Source of the DNA: Hyaloscypha bicolor E
Lineage: Eukaryota > Ascomycota > Leotiomycetes > Helotiales > Hyaloscyphaceae
Assembly (NCBI RefSeq): GCF_002865645.1
Contig: NW_020194620.1
Coordinates: forward strand, 255,353-319,352
Length of the DNA: 64,000 nt
Reading direction: 5' to 3'
Shown here: piece by piece, positions 34,576 to 45,482 of the stretch
How positions within the stretch are numbered: the stretch's first letter is position 1
Layout of the letters: each line of letters begins with the position of its first letter
Notes under the pieces: generated by a model
The model's input: the letters and a program-made list of their open reading frames with translations, nothing else
Databases searched by the model: none
Told to the model about the DNA's origin: nothing
Position numbers and translations under genes: made by a program

Positions 34576-35991
34576 CTACAAACAGCAAGGATAAGAACTC
34601 TGAACCCCGTCGCTGACAATGTGAGTCCTCGCCCCTCCATCATCTTCCTCCTCCAGTGAACTCCATCTATAGCGTCCAATTGGATCCCTCGCATGGGCCA
34701 CTGTATTTGAGAATGCACTTCCACTAATCCCAATGAAAAAGTAGCTCTGCACCATCATGCCCATATCCACCGCCCCTTGAAAATCAAACGGCAGCGCATT
34801 AATCATTTCCAGCGTCGTGGGGTTCGCGCTCTTCTGAGCGAGCTCCCATTTATGCGTCACTTCCCAACCACGTGTTTTCCCCACCTCAGCAAACATTTCT
34901 ACCTGCTTTTCGTCTCCGCATGCGAGGTAGACGAGCGGTTTCTGGGAGTTGATGCCGGAAGCGCTGCCTTTCCCATACTTGGCCCAGGCCTTGTCGAGCA
35001 CGTCGAGATCGTTGTGCATTTGATCCTCGGCGGAATTCCAGATGCTGTCGTTCTCTGCTCTAAAATGCACCCCGTAATAAGGACGGTTGATATGTGTGAG
35101 TAATTGATTGACGATTTGTCTTGGCTTCTCGAGGAACCGGATGAGCATTGCTAGTTCATTCCAGAGTTTGAGATCCCCGCCTGTAGGGTCATTTGTGATG
35201 TTGTAGAGCAGGAAAAGGGAAGCGATCTTGATGACGCTGATTCCGGTTCCCGTGGTGCTGGAGTCCTTCTCTAGTTTGGCCAACTGATCGTCGAAGAACT
35301 TTCTGAACGGGTTGCCGGTCCAGAAATGGCTAACGGTGAAATGATAGCCGGGAGCCTTCGACACGTCGATCTCCCAGTGGTTCTTCACGGCCACTTTGTT
35401 CGCGTGGTCCGGCTTTAGTTGGTCTGGATGAATGATCTTCATCTTCGGACATGCTCTGCCCAGCGTCTCTACCAGGTGCTTCGTGTCGAACCATTGGTCG
35501 TATGGCATATATGCATCGCCAGTTTCGTCGTCATTGTTGTTGAATTCTAGCAAGTTGGTGTTGTCTCTTATCGGTATCGTTGGTAAAATGAGCCCCGTTC
35601 CAGCTTCAACCGCCATTTTGAAGCAGACCTTCACTTCTGACATGATAGAAGTCATGCCCGCGAACATTCCGCCACATTGCAGGTAGACATCCTCGTGCCA
35701 TGTGGCGCGATCACATGCTTTTCGGAGAGCAGGGAAATCATGAGGGTTCGCGTCGTCAGGGGAGAAAACTTGGTTAAAATATAGCGAGACTGGAGCAGGG
35801 AGATGGCTATTCTTGACTATCGCCGCCGTTGAGGCTGTAGATGTGGTTGGAGTCGTGTGTTGAGAGATGGTGGACACAATCGAGGAACCAAACGAGGTGT
35901 TCTGTAATCGCCCCGAGCTGAGCCAGACCGTTACTAGAACACAGATACCAATCGCAGATATGACTGAACTGCGACGCAACGTCCCCAGCAT
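34576..35991 (-). CDS. Type II membrane glycosyltransferase-like protein (O-fucosyltransferase-like)
   Basis: A single exon of 471 residues. A short cytosolic tail (MLGTLRRSS) is followed by one membrane helix (about residues 9-27) and a Ser/Thr-rich stem, the layout of a Golgi type II enzyme. The lumenal domain contains CGGMFAGMTSIMSEVKVCFKM, then PYYGVHFRAENDS with an H-x-R-x-E motif reminiscent of GDP-fucose-using transferases, and FDFQGAVDMGMMVQSYFFIG near the C-terminus, where such enzymes have a second sugar-nucleotide motif. This type of protein is widespread and mostly uncharacterised in ascomycetes. I assign the glycosyltransferase fold from motif layout, not from a search; the donor sugar is uncertain. 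No introns and no lesions. Confidence 0.6.
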   Translation of the reverse strand: MLGTLRRSSVISAIGICVLVTVWLSSGRLQNTSFGSSIVSTISQHTTPTTSTASTAAIVKNSHLPAPVSLYFNQVFSPDDANPHDFPALRKACDRATWHEDVYLQCGGMFAGMTSIMSEVKVCFKMAVEAGTGLILPTIPIRDNTNLLEFNNNDDETGDAYMPYDQWFDTKHLVETLGRACPKMKIIHPDQLKPDHANKVAVKNHWEIDVSKAPGYHFTVSHFWTGNPFRKFFDDQLAKLEKDSSTTGTGISVIKIASLFLLYNITNDPTGGDLKLWNELAMLIRFLEKPRQIVNQLLTHINRPYYGVHFRAENDSIWNSAEDQMHNDLDVLDKAWAKYGKGSASGINSQKPLVYLACGDEKQVEMFAEVGKTRGWEVTHKWELAQKSANPTTLEMINALPFDFQGAVDMGMMVQSYFFIGISGSAFSNTVAHARDPIGRYRWSSLEEEDDGGARTHIVSDGVQSSYPCCL

Positions 35992-36099
35992 CGTGAAAGG
36001 CTGTGGGTTGTTGATATCGAGAGGCGCGACATGAAAAGGAGCGAAGGTTCACCAGAAAAAGCTGACAAAACTTGATGTCATTAGGGCTGCACTACCCCT

Positions 36100-37399
36100 G
36101 TTAGTGCCCGTATTTGTGTGCGCCCTTGGGATATATCCTTACCGATCAATTAATACATGTCATCTTACGAAATCCATACGAAAGGCCTTCAAACTGCATG
36201 TAGAGTTCAGAATAAGTTTAAAAAAAGTATGATTGGAAAATGTTTGCGTGGCGCGTCAAGAGTTCCGGTGCAGCAAGGGGTGACTGTTCGTAACCCTTGT
36301 CATGCGCTGACTAATAGGACGCCTTTCCCGAAAGGAGATGGAAAAGGGGCGCAGATCCATCCCGATTCGCGACACATGAAATGAGCTCCGGCAAGTTGCC
36401 CGAGCCGAGGTGAGCTGGGGGTGATGAGCGCCTGAGCAAGAGCGGCAACCCCATGCGACGCATAAGAAAGAGAACATTGATTCATGATACTCAACCATTC
36501 TAGCCCTGACTCGCTTTCACTCTGTTTAGGGCTACCTGCTGGAACTTTGGGTCACTCTCCTTCCACGCGCTCCATGCTCAGAATCTGGAATATAAGCTAA
36601 CCGGACTTCCCGATACACCCAGGAGTCGTGCTCGCCTCTCGGCTATTTGGGAATTCTATTTATGTCGTTCAAGAGACGTTCAATATATATTAAATACCCA
36701 AGCGATATGAGTATGTCCTAGCGGGCTCAAACTTCCTTGGAGAAGGGAAATGTTTGCGGAGTGCTGTCGTAAATCTGTCTCGTTTTCATGCCATCAAAGG
36801 AGACTGAATTCCTTATGAAAGATGTGACAGTTCGCGGTTTAAAGCTTCGCATCAAAAATTTGGAAGCGCTAGGAAATCACTCTTTCCAATGCCTTTGAGC
36901 AATCCCGTCTCAGCGATATTATTGTGGTTTATTTTGTTAGGAATTTGGATGTCTTAAAGTGGAGTTATTTTAGCTTCTCCCTCCAACTTCCAGGAGCCAG
37001 TATTGCTGCTGTCAATGCTCTCATCGCTGTCAAGCGTGTAGTATACATGAGAATCAAATATCGGAAAATTCCAATATTAAATATGCCCAGCTAAATGTAA
37101 CACACAGCACCCCGAGGGTTGGCAAGACAATCAGAGACGATTATACGCTCAGCCTAAAACCTCGTCGACTGTAGAATGTTACAAGCTGCTCGCAGTTTCG
37201 CTCACAAGAGCTTCCCGGTAACCTCACGATCTTTAACCTTCCCTCCAGTTCAGAATCCTCTCGAGATACATGTCTCCCATCGTGGGCCCCTCATTGGAAT
37301 TGTAAACTTCCTCCCGATTGAAGGATTTGGTTTGGGGACCATTATCCACTGTTTCCATTGTCCCAAGATAAGACATGGGACTTGTATTTCAATGCCAGT
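36100..37399. other. Intergenic stretch without recognisable gene
   Basis: It contains several small open frames (36157-36384, 36256-36498, 37176-37442) but none has a recognisable domain. The right end is the left flank of a hAT-type element, with its 8-bp target copy ATGCCAGT at 37392-37399. Confidence 0.45.
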
Positions 37400-38011
37400 C
37401 AGTGTGAGCAAGAAATACTCAAGGTATTCATACTACTCATGAATAGAATATAAGTAGCGTAAAACTCCAAAAATTTGAGTAGAGTAGAATATATATTCAT
37501 GAATATTCATGAATAGGCACTTGAAAGTCACGTGATCTTAATAAATTAATATATATTTATTTAAAAAGAAAGAACTAATATTCCTATTAAGTATCCTTAT
37601 ATAAGCTAAGCTAGTACCTATATAAGGCTACTTAAATAAAGATTTTCTATAATAATAAACTAATTATCCTCCTCAGAATCTTGGGTTTTCTCCTTTTTCC
37701 CTCTACTATTAATATTAAGTTCTCAAGTCGAGGTAATTTTAGAAGTATTATTGAGGTTTGGTTCGCTTACCAAGCGCCGCCACTACCTGATTGGGTGGCG
37801 AGGTAGCGCTAGAGCGAGAGTGCCCGGAGCTTTACCAAATAAGGCTAGCTGGGCACGTGCACGCGTCACGTGCATACTACTCAAAGTATTCATGAATATT
37901 CATGAATACCTTAATTAGAATATAAGTAGAATATAAGTAGTGGAAATATTTGATGAATAGAATATAAGTAGGGGTCACTACTCTACTTTACTCTATTCAT
38001 TCTTCACACTG
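37400..38011 (+). mobile_element. hAT-type MITE, copy A
   Basis: Ends are CAGTGTGA...TCACACTG, flanked by a perfect 8-bp direct repeat ATGCCAGT (37392-37399 and 38012-38019), the hAT target-duplication length. The arms are packed with TACTC/GAATA-type subterminal repeats. TCACGTGA occurs at 37528-37535, and CACGTG at 37854-37859 and 37867-37872. The 612-bp body has no open frame for a transposase, so it must be moved by an enzyme encoded elsewhere. Its core (TTTCTATAATAATAAACTA, then a CACTACCTGATTGGGT block) aligns with copy B in the same order. Confidence 0.9.
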
Positions 38012-38456
38012 ATGCCAGTCGGCATTCAAGTATCCTCATTTTGGGCGTGGCGAATCCGGAAACGCTTGGACTTATGGGTATGACGACGGACTCCGTTGTT
38101 GCTCTTGACAAAGTTCTGCGAATATATATGATGGATACAGACAACAGCGGTCCCGACATTGACGGCGTGTCTACTTGGGCCGGGGTCAAAATAATGTTCG
38201 CTACGATACGGAGACGGCCTCTGTATAATCTGCATGCAGCCACCATGAATCCCTATCTCATAGACTCTGTATTAGGCACTTCGCAATATAGTATTACAGG
38301 CGCATCAAATTCGCCTCGTAGGGCATAAGCACTCGTCTTCCAGATGGTTGGGACAAGAATCTGAGGTTTGATATGAGATACGATGTACTTGATTCATTGT
38401 AAACAATCAACTACATCCTTACTTTATGTATTTCCCTCCTCTTGACATAATTCATC
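38012..38456. other. Right flank of copy A, no recognised gene
   Basis: Starts with the second target copy ATGCCAGT. An open frame 38041-38328 (95 residues, MGVANPETLGLMGM...) has no domain I recognise. The last 100 bases precede the 3' end of the leftward gene ending at 38457. Confidence 0.4.
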
Positions 38457-41400
38457 CTATTCTATCTCCCCATTCTCCTCATCCACCTTCTGCTCTCCAA
38501 CTCCCTCCATAGCCCCAAGATCCACCTTATCGGCACTAAACCCCCTCAAGAACTCCGCCATCAACCGCTTTGCTTCCTCATCACTTAATACTTCTCCATC
38601 TCCCTTTTCACCCAGCTCACCTTCATCACACACGTCCATCTGGGTTTGTGGCTTTCCCGCCACGGCAGGTGTCTCAGACCTCCACTCTCCTGATTGGAAG
38701 GCGGGATTACTATAATGAGATGTGTTGTAGTGACCTTCCATAAATCTCGTCGACCGTTTTGGGAACTCCCTGGGCTCTTGCCAATCAGGTGCAGTCTCCC
38801 AATTACCACCGCTTGCCCGAAGATGCGCTGCGCTTGAAGGGACGGGTCCAGCGCTCTGGCGGAGATCATTATCAGGTCTTCGTCTGTACTCTTCTTCTTC
38901 CTTCTCTTTGAGTGCTCTCCCCTTTAACTCCCTTTCCCTCAGCTCCCTCTCTTTCAGCTCTCTGATCTGCTTAGTGTGAGCCCACAGAAAATCTTGTTCA
39001 TATCCTGGAACCCATCGTTTGATTAGGATATAGTCGGGGTCCTGAAAATCTCGGTTAGCTCTTACTTGGACATACCCTAGAATTGGTCTTACCTGGTCCC
39101 ATTCATAATCAATTCTATACCTATTCAGAGTCTCGATCGAAACATACTTGCGAGACATTCTTGTATAAGTCGGGCGGCCTAGATCGACTCCCTTGTCCTT
39201 CTTGAGCACCACAGCAATCTTTCTTCTATCCATTCCAGATTTGCGGAGGTCATCCTCGAGTCGGTATTGATATCCTTTGTCTCTTTCCTCCTTCTCTCTC
39301 CTCTCCTTCGCTGCCTTCTCATCTTGCTCCTGCTTGTACCTCTCGGAATCCATCTTCGGACGGGCTTCTTCCTCCCTTTCTCCTTTCGCCTCGGCCAACT
39401 TCCTCAACTCCGTCTCCTTCTTGATACGCTTCTCCTCCGCCTCACGTTCCTTCTCAAGCTTGTAGGCCACCAATTCCTTCTTGGCCTTCTCCAGCTCATA
39501 GTCCTCTTCCGTAGAGTGGATCTTATATTTCTCAAGCTCCTTCCGAGCATGCTCTAACTCGTACTCCTCACGGGATTGCACCTCCTGGAGCTTATCCGCC
39601 TCCAGCCTCTCTCTAGAGCGCTCCAATTCATAATCTTCTCGAGTATGAGCACGATTATATCCCTCTAGTTCCCTGCGAGGTCTCTTAAATTCGTAATCAT
39701 CTCTTGGATCAACAAACGATCTAGATCGCGACTTCGGACGCTGACGATATCTGACCCTCTTACCGGTGTCACGGGAATCGTTATACCGTTCCCTGATCTG
39801 TAGCAGCGCACTGTTTCGGTGTTCTTCCCCTGGGATCACGGGGAAGTCTAGTGCTGCCCCATGCCTGAACTCGAAGTCGTCGAGCTGGGCCCAAGGATTG
39901 CTGTGTCGATCGGGAAGGTCCTCTTCGGTGCCTATCAGAATCGGCTGGACCGCTGCTTCAGAGCCAGCTGGAAGCTTTGGGCCCCCCTTGAGAATGATGA
40001 GGTAGCGTTCTGTCTTGGCGGTTTCTGGATGCAGGAGAGAGCGTTTTGATTTTGAGGATGGGTAAGGATAGTTAGCTATCGCAGCCAATTTCCAGCCGTA
40101 TTTTCTCGTAGCTTGCTTATTTCTGTCTTTTAACAACTCGTTTATTTCTCTCCGTGCGTCTGGGGAGAGCGCCGCTATGATATTGGCGTCTGGGATGGGT
40201 GTGGCAAAGCCTTTGGTTTTGTTGTTTGGGGGTTTATTTCTAGTTGTAGATTTCGGGGTGTCTTTAATAAGGTGTGTTTTCAGGAGCTTACTGTCACGGG
40301 AGAAAGGGTGGATGCTCCACATAGGTGACTCGTCGGTTCGGAGGTGGATTGGGGAGCGAGAGCAGCAGAAGACAGTCAGGGCGGGAACGTCTCGTAGACC
40401 GGTTTCGGGCTCGAGGAGCCAGCCTTCGTAGAAAGAGCGCGTATCGACAGAGGGAGAATGTGAAGAATATGACTCTCTTAGTCTTGGTGGAGCCCCTAGA
40501 TTTCGAAGTTCGATGTTGTTTCCATCGTTGGCAGAAATCGGAGATGCTGATGAGAAGATTTCGTCGTCTGATGATACTTGACGAGAATCTCTTCTGTCTT
40601 GGTCCCGATTCTCTGTGGAGACTAGACGGGAGGTTGAAGTCGGTGGGCCTCGACTCTGCACAGGCTTGGAGACATTTCCTACATCACTTGAATGGTCTTT
40701 GTAAGAGTGCTCTGTTTGAATACCATGTTCCAGATTGCTCTGATGGTTCAGAATGGGAGGAGGCCCTCCTCTTGACCCATCTCCTGGGGGAACCCCACGA
40801 GCATGTGGAGTTGGGGGAGGGCCGGGAGACTTGCGGTCCCCAATGAAAATCTCACGGGTAGCTGGAGGAGGTGGAGGTTCACCTAAGCAATCAGATGCAC
40901 TGGAAATGGACCTTCTGTGTATGCTTGATCCAGCTGCTTTGCAATCATCGCCTCCAGGTTGGTCTCCGATAACGTCCTTGGGTCCGTCCAGGTACCCAGA
41001 GGTATTTAGATTAGCAGCCAACAGACTTTGATTTTGACCTGCTGCGATCATGCTTTGTAAAGATCTAGGTGCATGCTGAGTGATGTGTGATTGTGATAGC
41101 CTTTGACAGGTGTTTTCCTTTCCATGAAACGATTCACGTTCGTCCTGTTGGTCGGTGGTAACTTTTGGGGCTATTGTCACTGGCTGAAGCATGCTAGGTG
41201 AAAATTCAGCATTACTTGGCGGGTCATTTGGTACCTCGGGGTCCGAGGGTGGATCGAGCACCTCTTCGTGGTTTTGTTGAGCTTGACCGACTTCGGGGGG
41301 GAATGAAATCACAGGGCTCTGCATGCTTTCTGGTGCTTCTGTTGCCTCATTCGATAGCGCCCCTGCGTGGCCCAGAAACCGGGTGAAAATATTCGAACTG

Positions 41401-42243
41401 TTCTGCTGACCCGCAAAGACGCTATGGTGTGTTGGAACTGGTGCAGTACTCCTCCGTGAGATCTCAGAGGGGCGTGGTGAGCCAACTGACAAACTTTTAA
41501 GCCGATCGCTTGGATTATCGACTGTATTGACATGCATCACTGTGATAGGTTCATTCGCAGAGTGTTGGTTCAGCAATCTTTGCCTGGGCTCAAAACTTGC
41601 CAGTCCAGCACTCTGAATCCCTCTCACAAGCACAGGAACCTTTCGGTTCAAGAGCTTAATATCTTCCATTTGCTCCTCATTCAACTCGTGCCTGCACGAC
41701 ATTAGCAACTGCAATCTAAAAGGAAGAACCAAATTTCCGGGGAGCTGAAATGCAAACCTACAATCGCAGTAAAATGAACAACTTAAACGACTCTAGAAGA
41801 AGCTGGAGAGTCGACTTTGAACTCTCAATTGATGAGACAAACTCCATAAACTCCTTTTCCCCACCTAATGCAAACATCAATTTCTCCCAAGCTCCCAATC
41901 CCTTCTTCTTCCCCTTCCTTCCCACTCCTTCCTCCTCCTCCACATCCCTTTTCTTTACCTCCTTTAGCGCCTCATTCAACCTCTCGAAATTTCTCTCGCA
42001 TGTCTTTTTCACCTCCACGAAATTCTTCGCCGTGATATGAAACTTTAGTTCATACTTCGATATCGAAGTTCCGAGATCCGTCAAAATGGAACTAATAAGA
42101 GCGAGATCGCTTGAGAGGTCGTTAGTTTTTTGCTCGGCGCGTGCGTACGAGGAGGCGTAGGTCCGAAGCGCTGTGACGATCTGGGCGGCGAAGGTTGCTA
42201 GACCTGCAATCGACGCACCAAGGCCGATTACGGCTTCGGCCAT
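38457..42243 (-). CDS. STAND-type N-terminal domain + long coiled-coil protein with conserved C-terminal module
   Basis: Exon 1 (42243-41762) encodes MAEAVIGLGASIAGLATFAA..., the helical N-terminal domain shared with fungal STAND/NLR-like proteins. Exon 2 starts at 41715. Read through, the product is 1246 residues, but 39092-39042 is a 51-nt phase-0 GT..AG segment without stops (GTAAGACC...GCTAAC...TTTTCAG), so the spliced protein is probably 1229 residues. The middle is a Ser/Pro-rich, disordered linker, then charged coiled-coil repeats (DDYEFKRPRRELEGYN, EDYELERSRERLEADK, EEYELEHARKELEKYK, EDYELEKAKKELVAYK). The module near 39170-38960 (YTRMSRKYVSIETLNRY, then DPDYILIKRWVPGYEQDFL) recurs in a pseudogene at 51.8-52.6 kb and resembles a fungal domain of unknown function I recall as DUF8035. 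An acidic tail (DEEAKRLMAEFLRGF) ends it. Function unknown; a role in recognition or signalling is inference. Confidence 0.8.
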
Positions 42244-42364
42244 GCGGGTATGTGATGATGAAGGGGCTCAAACGTTGAGAATGATTGTGGTTTCTAAGAA
42301 AGGATTTTCGAAATGAGAGCTGAGATTCGAGGCTGCGTGGTCAGATGGCTGACGGGCATTGATT

Positions 42365-42800
42365 GCCCCGGGCCAGTGCTATGGACTTCCGCTGCAGGGG
42401 TGGGCGTCTAGAAGATACATCGCTCCGAACTTCACACGTGGCCACTGCCACATCGAAATTGTTGAACTTCCCACGGCCCCTCAGTATTCACACTATCTTT
42501 TGCATGGGCGTTCCAGCAATTATGGCGGGAATCCAGCTCGATGGGATCCCTATCAGGTTACGTCGAACTTCCATTCCGCCTTGTGGAGGTTCTCCAAGGG
42601 ATGACTCGGACCCTCTGGATTGATGCAATATGCATTCACCTATCTTCTGTTGAAGAGAAGAACTACCAAATACTTGTAATGGGAAAGATCTACTCCTAAA
42701 CGCAAGGAGTAATGATTTGGCTGGGCGAAGAAGACGAAGATAGCGACTTGGGTATGGAAATTCTAAGACGATAGGGAGATTGCATAAACAAAGCAAAGGT
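42365..42800 (+). pseudogene. HET-domain (heterokaryon incompatibility) remnant
   Basis: Across several frames the stretch reads like a HET domain: IQLDGIPIR (about 42530), VTSNFHSALWRFSKG, then TRTLWIDAICIHLSSVEEKN, NYQILVMGKIYS, a TAA stop, and TQGVMIWLGEEDEDSD. R-T-L-W-I-D-A-[IL]-C-I and V-x-M-I-W-L-G-E are the two most conserved HET motifs. At least one frameshift and one stop separate them, so it is dead. It begins about 120 bases from the divergent STAND-N gene. Sequence to about 43480 may be its further decayed C-terminus, but I see no landmark there. Confidence 0.8.
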
Positions 42801-43538
42801 GACTTGTCAGCAAGAGCTCCTTTCCGTTCGATGTGCATGCTCCACTAGAGAGTCCCCTCAAATCCGGACTCTAACAGGCTGCAAGTACAGGAGGCTGCCA
42901 GCTCGGACCAGTCACTGCCAGATACGCCCCAAAGCGTTGAGTCACTCTGAATAGGGCAACCATTCCGAGTGAGTAAAGGACGGGGATACGAGGAGCACAT
43001 CTTTCTACTCCCTTTTCGATTTCTATTATCACTTTGATATTTTACGATCGTTGTGTAATAATCTGCAGGCCTCCAACATGGACCCATTCCACCTCCTCCA
43101 TATGGCCACGGAGCCCATATAGGGAATCTCGCCCCGAGTGGATGAATGGATCACAGGCCAAGCCCATGACCCATATCTCGGTAGAGATAGCCAATAATGC
43201 TTCACCCAAGACCAGCAAATGAATCCCCAACGTTTGCTAAGTGTGCCTACAATGCTGCAAAGCGGAAAGCTGTACTGCTCTTGATTGAGGATAACCACAT
43301 TAACCTCAAGGTACTTCTAGACCCGAGATTGAAAAGACCTTTCCTGTCAGCATTACCAGTATCAGGACTGATGGTGGCAAAGCCTCTTGAAACATTTACA
43401 AAGACAACTACAAGTACGACACCGCGGAGAATGGTCTGCTCGCATTGCAAGAATTTCAAAATACATAGAATCACTATTAAATTATATTCATAAGTAAGCC
43501 AAGTTCTGATTCTAACTGTTTGCTAAATGCCATCCTAA

Positions 43539-43721
43539 CTAAGAAGTAGGCATCTCGATGCTCTCCCGGCTTTCTCTCCTCGGTTTGGGTCTTGAGTCTC
43601 CATCTCGTGACTTGAGCACCTCGTCGTTGTATTCCCGGCTTCGGTATAGGTGATCCGTTTGAACTTTGGTCATTGAGGGATACCGTCTGGTCGTAACCCG
43701 GCCGTGCTCAACTCCGATCAC
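43539..43721 (-). pseudogene. Possible fragment of a charged-repeat protein
   Basis: Reading leftward, a 60-residue frame contains SREYNDEVLKSRDGDSRPKP and RRESRESIE, in style like the Arg/Glu/Asp-rich coiled-coil part of the protein at 38.5-42.2 kb. There is no start or end context. This could be a scrap of a paralogue or chance; evidence is weak. Confidence 0.25.
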
Positions 43722-43899
43722 CTCCCAACTCCCGCAGACTAGTCAAGCTGTGGTGGTTTCGAGTGAGACTTTAGGTTGTGTCACTAACACGTCTGAGTTT
43801 ATGGTATATGCACCTGCTGCAGAGCAATACAGGTTCATTGTGAGGACTGCGGCTTGGGAGCATAATAGGCGTCGACTCGAGCTATACTCGGGAGCTTGG

Positions 43900-45480
43900 A
43901 CTGATCAATAGGACTTATATGACGAAGACCTGGGTCCGCAGGGATGAGTCTAGGACTTCATCCGGCGGTAACAATCTTGGTTCATGAAGAAATTGATCCA
44001 GGTTGGCATTAAGTTGCACGTATCCAGCTCCCTTTTGAATGACTCGCTGGTGGAACCGACGTAATCCTGTGATTTCTGTCCATATTCTAGGGATATCTGT
44101 GACTGATACTCTTCTGCAAAGGGGCTATAATGTCCTGTAGTGGTTTGGGAATTGCACCGGAGTATATCAGCTTAATTATAGCCAAGGGAGGAATAGAGCG
44201 GGTCGGCAGTATTGATAAGCGACATTCTTGAGGCAGAGGAGAATAAGGGAAGATATATAATAGGATGGTGTTTACCAACACGTTAATAAAGGATAAGGGA
44301 CGTATAAGAAATGTGGTAGTATTGTGATAATAGTTTGTCATATTGCTCCTTTTAAGATTGACCAAGTCTTTCCTTACATTGAAATATGAACTCAAAGTCT
44401 GGGCACCGCTAACAGCCGACAGAACCCTTAAAAGTTTAATTGAAGGCGCGACGCCCTGGGCATTGTGGGCTTGCTGGCGTCATGGTCGGGGTTTTGGTTG
44501 AGGTGGCCTGACAACCAGTCATGCAACTCTCCCACTGTAATTTTGTGCACACTGAACAAAAACCGGTTTTGCGCTGCTGAGAGGCCGAAAGCAGGTCATT
44601 TCTACAGGGCCATCGAGTAGCTCAGCCCGTGCGGGTTTAGGCCGGAAAACCCTTGGGACCCCACCATATTTTTGCGCTCTTCCGACCACCCCTACCGATA
44701 TTGGACCCTTCTTTTTGGACCCTGTCAACATGAGTGTGTGCCGCCCATCCGAGGTCTTCAAGATTCCTCTTATTGTAAAACACCCAAGAGTCTACGAAGG
44801 ACGTGGCTATAAGTATTGGAACCGCCAGGGGTGAACGCTAAACCTGGGACGCTAGATAGGCCTAGTAAAGTGATCATGCTCAGGTGCTTGAAGGCCTGAA
44901 GGAGCAGTATCTTTAGCGATATTTATAGGGTGAGTGTGCGAGTGCGCATATTTGCCCTGAAAGCCCTGTAAGGCCCTGTAGATACAGGGGCCTCTTCTTG
45001 CCGCGCAACGCCTTTTGAACCTTGCAGTTGCAAGGTTTATTGCCGCGCCCTCCACAGAACTATTGAAATCGAATTGCGCCGATCCAGATCTACATGGCAT
45101 TTGTCACATGGAAAATGTCGAACATCCGATTCTCACATGGCAAAGGTGGAAGCCGGGTATTCTCACATGGGAAACGCGGAAGCCCCATTCTCAGATGGAA
45201 AAGAGCCAACGCAAACGCGTCGCAAATTTCTGTTGGGATCGTTATGGCGTAGTGATCGCAAAGTTATTGCCAGTCGTTGTGTATATAGGAATGCTCTTTG
45301 TTAAGAAGAGGAATCCCTTCAGCTCAGGTATGAAATCAACATCACCCTACTTTGAACCACTATACGGAATTAATATTGTAATTAAAGTTCTTGGCCCCCT
45401 ACTTGTAGCCACCAGTATTTCACTAGCCGACGCCTGCAGTTGCGTCGTTAGCCGCTAGCGACGCCAATCATCGACATGAT
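43900..45480. other. Repeat-bearing intergenic stretch
   Basis: I find no supported gene. 44905-45010 (TTTAGCGATATTTATAGGG, CCTGTAAGGCCCTGTAG) resembles 23545-23640, so it is part of a dispersed repeat. About 45110-45200 contains three imperfect units of roughly 30 bp sharing TTCTCACATGG and GGAAGCC. Confidence 0.45.
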
Positions 45481-45482
45481 AG

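Noticed and set aside
40325..40846. 173-residue rightward open frame
   Set aside because: Antisense to the long coiled-coil protein gene, whose reading frame is continuous and patterned.
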